Assembly (NCBI RefSeq): GCF_028283685.1
Contig: NZ_JAPWKF010000005.1
Coordinates: 248,001 to 312,000, forward strand
Length of the DNA: 64,000 nt
Direction of reading: 5' to 3'
From: Edaphobacter sp.
GTDB taxonomy: Bacteria; Acidobacteriota; Terriglobia; Terriglobales; Acidobacteriaceae
Part shown: piece after piece, positions 30,554 to 38,920 of the stretch
Numbering within the stretch: position 1 is the first letter of the stretch
How the letters are laid out: each line of letters opens with the position of its first letter
Translations under genes and position numbers: made by a program
The notes under the pieces: model-generated
The model's database searches: none
What the model was told of the DNA's origin: nothing
Seen by the model: the letters and a program-made list of their open reading frames with translations, nothing else

Positions 30554-33310
30554 CGCAGCTTTGGCCTTGTCGTACAGCATCTTCGTCTCGGCAGACTGCT
30601 TGCGCAGTCCCTCGACGATGTGGGCTGGCGCCTTCGACATAAAGGTCTCGTTGGCCAGCTGCTTCTCTGCCGCCATCAGGCCCTTCTCCAGCTTGGCGAG
30701 TTCCTTGCTCAGGCGCTCGCGCTCGGCGACGACGTCGATCTGCCGCTCGTAGATCACTGCGACATCGAAGCTGGCCGTGGCCCGCGCATTGCTGCCGGAG
30801 AGCGTTGCTTCGGCGAACTCAACGCTGGAGACGCGCGCCATGCGGGAGAGCATATCGCGGTTGGCGTCGACCAGCGCGACGATGCGATTGTCGCCATGCA
30901 GATTGATCGGCGCAGCCTCTTTCTCAGGTACGCCAAGCTCCTTGCGCAGGGCGCGGATCGTGGTGATCAGCTCCTGCAACGTGGTCATGGCGGCGACCGA
31001 TGCTTCATCGGCAGCGAAATCCGTGGGTTGCGGATAGCGCGTCAGCGCGATGGACTTTGCCGGAGCGTTGTTCTCATAAAGCGCGTGCCACAGCTCTTCG
31101 GTGAGGAAAGGCATGAAAGGGCTCAGCAGCCGCAGCGCTGCTTCGAACGAGGCGACCAGTGAAGCCAGCGTAAGTGCGGTGACGTCGTTCTTCTCGTGGC
31201 CTTCGCCGAACTCGAGCCGCAGCTTGATCAGCTCGAGATACCAGTCGCAGAACTCGCCCCAGAAGAACTGGTAGACGGCTGCGGCGGCCTCGTCGAAGCG
31301 ATAGTCGGTGAGAGCGCGATCGACCTCGGCGGAGACGGCGCTCAGGCGGCCGAAGATCCAGCGCGTCTCGAGTGGCGTGTTTGCCGGTAGATCAGGCACC
31401 GTGCCGCTGGCCTGCATCGAGAACGTGTAGCCTGCCTCCTTCGCGCGATCGGCCTGCATAAACAGGAAGCGAGCTGCATTCCAGATCTTGTTGGCGAATG
31501 CGCGATAGCCCTCGGTCCGCGACTCGCTGAATGCGATGTCGGTGCCGGGCGAGGCCATGCTGGCCAGCGTGAAACGGACAGCGTCGGTACCGTACTTCGT
31601 CACCACCTCGATGGGATCGATGACGTTGCCCTTGGTCTTCGACATCTTCTGCCGGTCGGCATCACGCACCAGTGCGTGAATGTACACCTCGCGGAAGGGG
31701 ACGGCATCCTTCAGTTCGCGTTTCGATCCGTCGGGCATCGGCACGTCGAGCATGAAGTGGCAGCCCAGCATCACCATGCGCGCCACCCAGAAGAAGAGGA
31801 TGTCGAAGCCGGTGACCAGAAGCTCCGTGGGGTAGAAGGCCGTCAGATCAGGCGTGAGGCCGTTCGAGCCTTCGGTGCCGGGCCAGCCAAAGACGGTGAA
31901 GGGAAGCAGGCCGCTCGAGAACCAGGTGTCGAGCACGTCGGTCTCCTGCGTCAGCTCCGTCGAGCCGCACTTCGCGCACGCCGTCGGCGTCTCACGGGCG
32001 ACGTTGATCTCCGCGCACTTGATGCAGTGCCACGCCGGGATGCGATGACCCCACCAGAGCTGCCGCGAGATGCACCAGTCGTGGATGTTCTTCATCCACT
32101 CCTCGTAGGTCTTGCGGTACTGGTCGGGCGTGAAGCGGATGTGGCCCTGCTCGACGGCCTCGATGGCCTTGTCGGCGAGCGGCTGAATCTTGATGAACCA
32201 CTGCTGCGAGAGCCGCGGCTCGATGACGACGCCGGTGCGCTGGCTGAGGCCGATCGACAGCGTGTGGTCCTTGATGTCGACCAGCAGATCCAGCTCGCGC
32301 AGATCCTCGATCATCCTCTCTCGCGCAGCGTAGCGATCGAGGCCGTCGTAGTGCGAGCCCGGCAGATCGACGTGCGCGGTGTCGTTGAGGATCGATAGGT
32401 TCGGCAGGCCGTGGCGCTGGCCGATGGCGAAGTCGTTGGGATCGTGCGCCGGGGTCACCTTCACGGCACCGGTGCCGAACTCGGGCTTGGCCCAGTCGTC
32501 GGCGAGGATCGGGATCTCGCGGTCGGGGCCACCGTTGACGCCGCTCAGCGGCAGACGAACCAGCTTGCCGATGAGTGCCTTGTAGCGCTCGTCCTCAGGG
32601 TTCACGGCAACAGCGACGTCGCCCAGCATCGTCTCCGGCCGGGTGGTGGCGACGACGATGGAACCTGTGCCATCAGCCAGCGGATAGCGGATGTGATAGA
32701 TCTTCCCCGCGCGTTCCTCGTGCTCAACCTCGAGGTCGGAGACGGCGGTCTGAATCGCTGGGTCCCAGTTAACGATGTAGGCGCCGCGATAGATCAGCCC
32801 CTGCTCCCACAGGCGCACGAAGCACTCCTTCACCGCGACGCTGAGGCGGTCGTCCATGGTGAAGTACTCGCGGCTCCAGTCGACGCTGGCTCCCAGGCGG
32901 CGCATCTGGTCGAGGATGGCTCCGCCGTAGAGCTCCTTCCACTGCCATACGCGCTCAATAAAAGGTTCGCGGCCAAGCTCGCGGCGGTTCTTGCCTTCGC
33001 TGGCCAGCTGGCGTTCCACCATCATCTGCGTGGCAATGCCGGCGTGGTCGGTTCCGGGGATCCAGACCGAGGTCTCGCCGCGCATGCGATGCCAGCGGGT
33101 GAGGATATCCATCTCCGTCTGGTTGAGCATGTGGCCCATGTGCAGGCGGCCCGTGACGTTGGGCGGCGGCAGCAACATGGTGAACTTCTTGGCGTCGTCC
33201 GCCGTACCATCTGGTGTGGCGACGTCGAACAGGTGCTCGCGGACCCAGTACTCGGCCCAGCGCTCTTCAATAACGGACGGATCGTATGTCTTCGGAAGCT
33301 CGTGACTCAT
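30530..33310 (-). CDS. valS: Valyl-tRNA synthetase
   Basis: Class I synthetase that charges tRNA-Val. The 926-residue protein has PPPNVTGRLHMGHML (HIGH motif as HMGH), the editing domain, KMSKTKGNVIDP (KMSKS motif) and the C-terminal coiled-coil arm (RERLSKELAKLEKGLMAAEK). The start is placed at ATG 33310 (MSHELPKTYDPS); an ATG six codons upstream is possible. Neither has a clear ribosome-binding site. Confidence 0.97.
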   Translation of the reverse strand: MSHELPKTYDPSVIEERWAEYWVREHLFDVATPDGTADDAKKFTMLLPPPNVTGRLHMGHMLNQTEMDILTRWHRMRGETSVWIPGTDHAGIATQMMVERQLASEGKNRRELGREPFIERVWQWKELYGGAILDQMRRLGASVDWSREYFTMDDRLSVAVKECFVRLWEQGLIYRGAYIVNWDPAIQTAVSDLEVEHEERAGKIYHIRYPLADGTGSIVVATTRPETMLGDVAVAVNPEDERYKALIGKLVRLPLSGVNGGPDREIPILADDWAKPEFGTGAVKVTPAHDPNDFAIGQRHGLPNLSILNDTAHVDLPGSHYDGLDRYAARERMIEDLRELDLLVDIKDHTLSIGLSQRTGVVIEPRLSQQWFIKIQPLADKAIEAVEQGHIRFTPDQYRKTYEEWMKNIHDWCISRQLWWGHRIPAWHCIKCAEINVARETPTACAKCGSTELTQETDVLDTWFSSGLLPFTVFGWPGTEGSNGLTPDLTAFYPTELLVTGFDILFFWVARMVMLGCHFMLDVPMPDGSKRELKDAVPFREVYIHALVRDADRQKMSKTKGNVIDPIEVVTKYGTDAVRFTLASMASPGTDIAFSESRTEGYRAFANKIWNAARFLFMQADRAKEAGYTFSMQASGTVPDLPANTPLETRWIFGRLSAVSAEVDRALTDYRFDEAAAAVYQFFWGEFCDWYLELIKLRLEFGEGHEKNDVTALTLASLVASFEAALRLLSPFMPFLTEELWHALYENNAPAKSIALTRYPQPTDFAADEASVAAMTTLQELITTIRALRKELGVPEKEAAPINLHGDNRIVALVDANRDMLSRMARVSSVEFAEATLSGSNARATASFDVAVIYERQIDVVAERERLSKELAKLEKGLMAAEKQLANETFMSKAPAHIVEGLRKQSAETKMLYDKAKAALDALPPA

Positions 33311-33375
33311 GCTGTTTAAGCGTAGCATTCATGCAGCTTTACGATGCGTCCTCAAATGTCGCTGTAACGATGTTT

Positions 33376-33395
33376 GCCCGTCCTTCGGGACGGGC
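33376..33395. promoter_or_regulatory. Hairpin with TTCG tetraloop
   Basis: A perfect 8-bp stem GCCCGTCC / GGACGGGC closes a TTCG loop, in the divergent region between valS and the first solenoid gene. There is no T-run on the valS side. It could be an attenuator or a stabilising leader structure; it is not a recognisable T-box. Confidence 0.5.
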
Positions 33396-33425
33396 CTTAG
33401 ACTCTTCTTCGAGGTGGCGTTTCTG

Positions 33426-33947
33426 ATGCGATGTGCCCGCTTTGCCCTGATGACGATCTTGCTGGTCTCCCCGCTGGCGACGGCCTTCGCCAAAGGTCAC
33501 GGCGGCAACAATCGCGCCTCCTTCGGCCAGGACATTAACGTGTCGGAGGGGGAGTCGGTTGGCGATATCGCCTGCAGCTTCTGCACGGTCCACGTCCATG
33601 GGGACGTAACCGGCGATGTCGCCGTCTTCTGGGGAAGCGTGATCGTCGACCCCGGCCAGACCATTGCGGGGGATACGGCGATTGCCGGGGGGAATCTGCG
33701 GCTTGAGGAGGGTGCGTCGGTCCACGGCGATGTTGCCATCCTGAGCGGCGTCGCTGATGTGGCTGAGGGCGCAATCATCCATGGAGATCGCGCCGTGCTT
33801 CCACCGCCCCTGGGGACACTTCTGCTGTTTTCTCCGCTGATCGTTTTGGCGCTCATCATCTGGCTGATCGTCTACCTGGTGCGGCGCAACCGCTACCGCT
33901 TTCCGCAGTACCCGCAGGGCTATGGGGCTCCTCCGCCTCCGAGGTAA
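33426..33947 (+). CDS. Membrane-anchored beta-solenoid protein with C-x-F-C motif (paralogue 1)
   Basis: A 173-residue exported protein: signal peptide ending ATAFA, a domain beginning FGQDINV with C50-x2-C53 in CSFC, then bactofilin-like short repeats (HGDVTGDV, GDTAIAGG, HGDVAIL), and a C-terminal membrane helix followed by a Arg/Pro-rich cytoplasmic tail. The ATG at 33426 is chosen over a 39-codon upstream extension because it gives a proper signal peptide. It is paralogous to the next gene. Function is unknown; the repeats suggest a rigid structural or scaffold role. Confidence 0.7.
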   Translation: MRCARFALMTILLVSPLATAFAKGHGGNNRASFGQDINVSEGESVGDIACSFCTVHVHGDVTGDVAVFWGSVIVDPGQTIAGDTAIAGGNLRLEEGASVHGDVAILSGVADVAEGAIIHGDRAVLPPPLGTLLLFSPLIVLALIIWLIVYLVRRNRYRFPQYPQGYGAPPPPR

Positions 33948-34073
33948 GTCCAGCAAGATCCTCGATTTGCGCGGTTTACGGAACTGCGCCCGCCTCGCCT
34001 GCGTATGGAGGGAGAACGGCGACGCCACGGTATCGCTGCCAGCGTTCTGCATTTCATCTCCAGGAGTTGAGCC

Positions 34074-34589
34074 GTGTCCAGCCGTGTCCTTCGATCTCTC
34101 GGCATCGTGTTTTTGTTTCTCGTCACCGTGGTCACGGCGCGGGCGCAGGGCGGTTCGCGTACCTACTTCAATCAGGACATCTTCGTAGCGCAGGGCCAGC
34201 AGGTGCATAATGCGGTCTGCCTCTTCTGTTCGGTGCAGGTGGAAGGCGAGGTCACGGGCAATGTCACCGTCCTCTTCGGAAGCCTCAACATCACGGGCCG
34301 CGTGGATGGGCGGGCTACGATCGTCGGCGGGAATGCTGTGATCGATTCGGTGGAGGGGCTGGGCGGAAATGCGCTGATCGTCGGCGGCAATGCAGTTTAC
34401 GAGGCCGATGAGTCCATCTCGGGCAACGCCTGGGTCATCGGCGGCCACCTGTCGCCGATGGGCGGCCACCGTCCGCATACGGCGCGGCGCTTCTTCTTCA
34501 GCCCGCTGGTTTCGACGGCGGCGGCAGTCGTGGCTTTTGTGCTGCTTTCGACGATCCTGGTGCTGCGGCGTCGCTCCCAGCCTGCCTGA
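34074..34589 (+). CDS. Membrane-anchored beta-solenoid protein with C-x-F-C motif (paralogue 2)
   Basis: A 171-residue protein with the same plan as its neighbour: signal peptide to about residue 25, FNQDIFV, C49-x2-C52 in CLFC, repeats such as EGEVTGNV, GRVDGRATIVGGNAVI and GNALIVGGNAV, then one C-terminal membrane helix and an Arg-rich end. The start is GTG with AGGAG 7 bases upstream. Two tandem copies on one strand, 126 bases apart, suggest duplication and possibly heteromeric assembly. No enzyme motif is present. Confidence 0.72.
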   Translation: MSSRVLRSLGIVFLFLVTVVTARAQGGSRTYFNQDIFVAQGQQVHNAVCLFCSVQVEGEVTGNVTVLFGSLNITGRVDGRATIVGGNAVIDSVEGLGGNALIVGGNAVYEADESISGNAWVIGGHLSPMGGHRPHTARRFFFSPLVSTAAAVVAFVLLSTILVLRRRSQPA

Positions 34590-34610
34590 GCGCGGCAGAT
34601 TGAAACAAAG

Positions 34611-34641
34611 AAAAATCCCCGGAGATGCTCCGGGGATTTTT
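34611..34641. terminator. Bidirectional terminator between solenoid gene and bamD-like gene
   Basis: AAAAATCCCCGGAG pairs perfectly with CTCCGGGGATTTTT around ATG: a 14-bp stem whose A- and T-runs serve both convergent genes. Confidence 0.92.
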
Positions 34642-34683
34642 CTGTCTGTCTTCTCTTCTGAAGCTAGAAAGGTCTTCTGAAGC

Positions 34684-36486
34684 TTAGAAGGGGTTGAGCT
34701 TGCCGAGACCCTTCTTCTTCTTGTGGGTGCTCGAGGATTCTTCGCCGTTGTCGTAACTCGGCTTAGGAGTCTTCTTGTCGCCTGTCTTGGTAGGCTGAGC
34801 CTTGGGCTGCTCGGCGGCGTTGACATCGTTGATCGCGTCGGGAGCCGCTGCCGGCTTCTCGATCGCCGGAGCTGCCTCGGTGTTGGTCGGGCCCACAGCC
34901 TTCAGGCCTCCGTTAGCGTCTGGCGCGGGCTGCGCAGGAGTGGAGCTTCCGTTCGCGCCGGGAGTCAGGATCTCGACACCCATCGCATTCGATCCACCGC
35001 TGGTTGCCGGAGCTGCCGTTGCAGGGGTCGCGGCGCCGCCAGTGGAAGGCACGTTGGACATGACGGAGGCACCGTCCGAACCCGTGCCGGCGCTGGGAAT
35101 ATCCTGGAAGGCCAGCGGAGTGGCCGGCTTCGCCGGTGCTGCGGGCTGGGCCGGTGTCGTGTCGGCTGCCGCGGTCGACGGCGTGGCGTCAGCCGGCTTC
35201 TCGGCCGACGTGGCCGGAGCTGCCGTGGGGTTCATCGCCGTCTGGTAGTCCTTGATGATGCCCTTGGTGACCTCGGGGGCCATGGTGGGCTTGGCGTCGT
35301 TCATCGACGGGTCGCCAAGACGGGCCGCGGTGACGACGTCGGGGCGGCGCAGCACCATCAGCATGGCGCGGCTCTGCAGGCTGTACTGGCCGCGGCTGTT
35401 TTCGAGCGCCGTACTGGCCGCAACCTGCTCCGGCGTCGGCGTCGGAATCGGAATGTTCATGGCCGCGAGACGATCACGTGCATCTTCGACGTGCGGGGAG
35501 GCAGAGTGCTCGAGCGCAACCTTGCGGTATGCATCGGCTGCGTGCGCCTCGTAGATCGAGGCCAGGCGGCCGCGGGCATCCGACGGAAGCTGCTTCTGCA
35601 GTCGGGCGATGCGAGCCTCGGACTCGTAGGCGTCGCCGAGCGCGATCAGCACGTCGTCCATGTGGCTGTACAGCGGATAGGTATCGGCGACGGTCTGGTA
35701 GCGGGCGATGGTGGCAGGCCAGTTCTCGCGGGTGGCGTAATAGGCGCCGATCTCAGCCTCGCGGGTGGCCAGAACCTCCTGCACCTCGCGCAGGCGCTGC
35801 TTGGCCTGCGGCACCAGTGTGGATTCGGGGAACTGCTGCAGCATCAGGCGGTACTCTTCCTGCGCGTGCATGGACTTGGTGTAGTCGCGGTCCGGCTTAT
35901 CCATCTGCCGGAAGTAGATATCGCCGACGCGCATCTGGGCCTCGGCGGCCTCAGGCACGTTGGGGAAGAAGGTGATGAAGTCCTTGTACTCCTGCTCGGC
36001 CTGAGTGAGAGCCGCTGAGCCGCCCTCACGGTACCAGCTGTCAGCGATGGCCAGCTTGGCCTTCATCTGGTACTGCGAATCGGGATAGGTGTTCAGCAGG
36101 GTCTGCAGATCGAGACGGGCGACGTCGAAGTGACCCTTCTTGGTCGCAGCGAGAGCCTTGTCGTACAGCTGACGGTCCGGCAGCTTGGCGTCGGTGGCGG
36201 CGAGCTCGTCGTTCTTCTTCTCCGAGGCAAGGCGCTTCTTGGTGTCCTTGGACTGGACGACCTTATCTTCCTTGTTCTCTTTCTTCTTGCCCTTCTTGTC
36301 GTTGTCGCTGTTGTTGGAGAGCGTGGCGCTCTGCTGCGGCTGAGCGCTGGCATCAGTGGTCTGCTGCGCGGCTGCGCCGTTGTCCTGGGCGCGAGCGCCT
36401 GCAGTACCGGCGATAAGCGCAGCGACGGCGACTCCGGCCAGCAGGCTGGCCTTGAGACTGGGGAAGAAAGAACGGTTCTGATTCAT
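34684..36486 (-). CDS. BamD-like TPR protein with long low-complexity tail
   Basis: Related to outer-membrane assembly factor BamD. Of 600 residues, about 100-345 form the TPR region (YDKALAATKKGHFDVARLDL, LLNTYPDSQYQMKAKLAIAD, YKDFITFFPNVPEAAEAQ). It is preceded by a Lys/Glu-rich stretch and followed by about 230 Ala/Pro/Thr-rich residues ending KKKGLGKLNPF. The signal peptide ends with Ala (AGARAQD), with no lipobox Cys, unlike normal BamD. ATG 36486 is preferred over the TTG one codon earlier. The role may be BamD-like or a broader envelope scaffold. Confidence 0.72.
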   Translation of the reverse strand: MNQNRSFFPSLKASLLAGVAVAALIAGTAGARAQDNGAAAQQTTDASAQPQQSATLSNNSDNDKKGKKKENKEDKVVQSKDTKKRLASEKKNDELAATDAKLPDRQLYDKALAATKKGHFDVARLDLQTLLNTYPDSQYQMKAKLAIADSWYREGGSAALTQAEQEYKDFITFFPNVPEAAEAQMRVGDIYFRQMDKPDRDYTKSMHAQEEYRLMLQQFPESTLVPQAKQRLREVQEVLATREAEIGAYYATRENWPATIARYQTVADTYPLYSHMDDVLIALGDAYESEARIARLQKQLPSDARGRLASIYEAHAADAYRKVALEHSASPHVEDARDRLAAMNIPIPTPTPEQVAASTALENSRGQYSLQSRAMLMVLRRPDVVTAARLGDPSMNDAKPTMAPEVTKGIIKDYQTAMNPTAAPATSAEKPADATPSTAAADTTPAQPAAPAKPATPLAFQDIPSAGTGSDGASVMSNVPSTGGAATPATAAPATSGGSNAMGVEILTPGANGSSTPAQPAPDANGGLKAVGPTNTEAAPAIEKPAAAPDAINDVNAAEQPKAQPTKTGDKKTPKPSYDNGEESSSTHKKKKGLGKLNPF

Positions 36487-36542
36487 CAACTAAGGACCTC
36501 ACATCGGCCGGGTCGCGGAGCGAGCCACGGCTTGTCAATATT

Positions 36543-37229
36543 CTAGACTTTCCGTGCCTTCTTGTCCGGTGCTGCGGCGTTCGCCAGTTTCAATAATTTA
36601 CGGGCGTTCTGTTCGGTCTTGCCCTTGCTGAAGACGGCCGAACCGGCGACGAGCATATCCGCTCCCGCTTGGACGACCGAGGCCACCGTGTCGTGAGCCA
36701 CGCCGCCGTCCACTTCGATACGGAAGTTCAGGCCCATCTTCTTGCGAATTTCGGCGAGATAAGCGATTTTTTCTACCGCAAAGGGGATAAATTTCTGCCC
36801 GCCGAAGCCGGGGTTCACGCTCATGATCAGCACATAGTGCACCATCGGAAGGACTTCGATGAGCGTATCGACCGGGGTGGCTGGATTGAGGACCACGCCG
36901 GGCAGCGCTCCGTGATCGGCGATCAGCTGCAGGGTGCGGTGCAGGTGGCGGCAGACCTCCTGGTGAACGCTGATCAGGTCGGCGCCCGCCTCGGCGAAGG
37001 CCGGGATGTACTCATCCGGATTCTCGATCATCAGATGGCAGTCGAGAGGGAGATTCGTGACCGGGCGCAGCGCCTGCACCATAGGAGGCCCGAAGGTGAT
37101 GTTGGGGACAAAGTGGCCGTCCATGACGTCGACGTGCACGATGCTTCCGCCGCCGCGCTCTGCTGCCTTCACCTCGTCGGCGAGGTGGGCGAAGTCCGAA
37201 GCCAGGATGGAGAATGCCAGTTCGATCAA
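36543..37229 (-). CDS. rpe: Ribulose-phosphate 3-epimerase
   Basis: Interconverts ribulose 5-phosphate and xylulose 5-phosphate, completing the pentose-phosphate set seen at 7.8-15 kb. The 228-residue TIM barrel has LAFSILASDF, HVDVMDGHFVPN with metal ligands, HLMIENP, MSVNPGFGGQ and DGGV. The start is TTG, with AGGAG 9 bases upstream; no nearer ATG fits the family N-terminus. It is followed by the BamD-like gene after 56 bases. Confidence 0.95.
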   Translation of the reverse strand: MIELAFSILASDFAHLADEVKAAERGGGSIVHVDVMDGHFVPNITFGPPMVQALRPVTNLPLDCHLMIENPDEYIPAFAEAGADLISVHQEVCRHLHRTLQLIADHGALPGVVLNPATPVDTLIEVLPMVHYVLIMSVNPGFGGQKFIPFAVEKIAYLAEIRKKMGLNFRIEVDGGVAHDTVASVVQAGADMLVAGSAVFSKGKTEQNARKLLKLANAAAPDKKARKV

Positions 37230-37398
37230 AGGGGGTTGCTCCTGCGGTTAAGTCTATCAGCGGAGACGCCGTGCTTCATGAATCGTGGATCGCGGGTAAG
37301 ACCTGTTCGATCCGCCGAAATGGTAGTCCTTGCCGGGCATCGCCAGGGAATTTGCTGTCTGTCTTTGCTGATGCGAGCTTGGGTGGTCGAAAAGCGGG

Positions 37399-37434
37399 TT
37401 TCTCCACTTCGCTGCGCTTCGGTCGAAATGACAG
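37399..37434. repeat. Dispersed intergenic repeat-like element
   Basis: The 288-base gap between rpe and the UvrC-like gene contains a segment reading TTTCTCCACTTCGCTGCG then CTTCGGTCGAAATGACAG. Part of it (GGTCGAAA) occurs twice, at about 37385 and 37421. From memory, similar 'CTTCGCTGCGCTTCGGTCGAAATGACA' tracts are common between genes of related bacteria; a related tract lies inside dus at 59.2 kb. No gene is seen in the gap. Confidence 0.45.
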
Positions 37435-37517
37435 TGTGCGGGCAGAGGATGATGGTGTGCAGGGCCAGCGTGCCAGTGGTGCGGGGAGAGGAAAGAGTCT
37501 GAGACGGGAAGAGCTGT

Positions 37518-38897
37518 TTACTGCTTGTCGCGTGTGATGACCGGAACGACGCGCTCGACGTCAGGGCGGCCTTCGTGCAGGATGCGGGTCTTGGTCTCCT
37601 TTGCGATCTTCTTCGCAGCCTCGCGGTCGGTGTCGGCCATGGGTTTGGGGTCGCCGAGCACGACGCGTGCGGTGCCGTTGAGGATGCGGCGGATCGGCCA
37701 GCCGCCGTCGGCGTTCGGCAGGAAGACTTCGCCGGCACGCTGCTTCTCGGGCCGGTAGTACCAGCGGCGCAGCAGCGAGAGATGATCGCTGAGCATGGCG
37801 ACGTCATTCGACGGGCTCGCGGCTGCTTCAAGGCGTTCGAGCACGGCTCGCGCGCGCTGCTCCGGGGAGTTGGTGGTGTCGGCGGCCTCGCCTTCGAGCG
37901 GTACTGCCTCAAGCATCAGCGGCTGCGCGAAGAGCGAGCTGCCGACCGAGGTCTGCTCCTTGACGGCACGCACGCCGAGCGTCGAGAGTCGCTCGGGGCC
38001 GAGAAGGCAGCCGCCCTGAAGAAGGATGATGGCGGCGTCGGCGGAGTGGCGATGCGCCTCGTCTTCGGCGGCTTTCTGCACGATGACGGCGCGCAGCTGC
38101 GGGATGGGGCGCACGAGCTCGTCGGCCAAAGAGGCGGCGGCCTTCACCTTCTGATACTGCTCGTGCAGCTCGGCGGCGCGCTCGAACTCCATCTCTTCGG
38201 AGGCCTTATCGCGGTCGATGCCGATCCTGGTCAGCATGCTCTCGCCGCGGGTGTCGAAGAAGGCCTTCACGGCAGCGGCCTCGGCGGCGTACTGCTCCGG
38301 TGTGCAGGCCTGTTTACAGGGCTCGATGCACTTGTGCATCTCGCCGTAGACGCAGCCGGGATGCTCGGGGTATGGCGCGAGGTCTTCGTGACAGCGGCGC
38401 AGCTTGAAGAGATCGAGCACGGCATCGCAGTAACGCTCCGCTGCGGCACGCGAGGGAAAGGGGCCGTACATCTGGGCGAGGCCGCGCCTGGAGAGGCGGT
38501 TGGTTGCGTAGACGCGGGGGAACTCATTCTCCATCGTCATGCGCAGCACGGTTGGCGTGTGCAGGCGCAGGCGACGGCGCGCCTCGGCATAGCCGTAGAT
38601 GCTGGCGGCAGCGTGGTAAAGGGTGAGCGTCGACTCGAACTCGGAGCCTGTGACGGTGTACTCGATGCGAGCCACGCGATCGCGCAGATTGAGCCGCCTG
38701 GACTGCGACTCGGGCGGCGCGAGCAGACGCTTCATGCGGCGGCGCAGATCGGCGGCGCGTGTCAGATACGGTTCGGCATTCTCCTGCTGACCGTAGAGCG
38801 CGAAGACGCCGGGAAGCGCGGGGATGGAGCGCAGGATCTCCTCTGCGTTCTCGGGGGAGAAGGCGATGGATTGCTCGAAGGTGAAGCTGGCTGCCAC
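37518..38897 (-). CDS. Truncated UvrC-like protein (GIY-YIG, Fe-S and UVR parts, no RNase H domain)
   Basis: Homologous to the N-terminal half of excinuclease UvrC. Of 459 residues, 25-95 align with the GIY-YIG nuclease (PGVFALYG, then YLTRAADLRRR in place of YVGKAKNLRKR), C169/C182/C190/C194 match the UvrC iron-sulfur cysteine spacing, and EEMEFERAAELHEQYQKVKAA is a UVR-type helix pair. The C-terminal RNase H nuclease and HhH domains are absent, as in Cho. The first GIY Tyr is Phe and the Lys of YVGK is missing, so nuclease activity is doubtful. GTG start; 23 bases after tldE. Confidence 0.75.
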   Translation of the reverse strand: MAASFTFEQSIAFSPENAEEILRSIPALPGVFALYGQQENAEPYLTRAADLRRRMKRLLAPPESQSRRLNLRDRVARIEYTVTGSEFESTLTLYHAAASIYGYAEARRRLRLHTPTVLRMTMENEFPRVYATNRLSRRGLAQMYGPFPSRAAAERYCDAVLDLFKLRRCHEDLAPYPEHPGCVYGEMHKCIEPCKQACTPEQYAAEAAAVKAFFDTRGESMLTRIGIDRDKASEEMEFERAAELHEQYQKVKAAASLADELVRPIPQLRAVIVQKAAEDEAHRHSADAAIILLQGGCLLGPERLSTLGVRAVKEQTSVGSSLFAQPLMLEAVPLEGEAADTTNSPEQRARAVLERLEAAASPSNDVAMLSDHLSLLRRWYYRPEKQRAGEVFLPNADGGWPIRRILNGTARVVLGDPKPMADTDREAAKKIAKETKTRILHEGRPDVERVVPVITRDKQ

Positions 38898-38920
38898 GTC
38901 TGCGATTTTAGCTGTCGCGG

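Noticed and set aside
33311..33425. T-box riboswitch controlling valS
   Set aside because: No T-box sequence or specifier stem can be seen, and the hairpin has no following T-run on the valS side.
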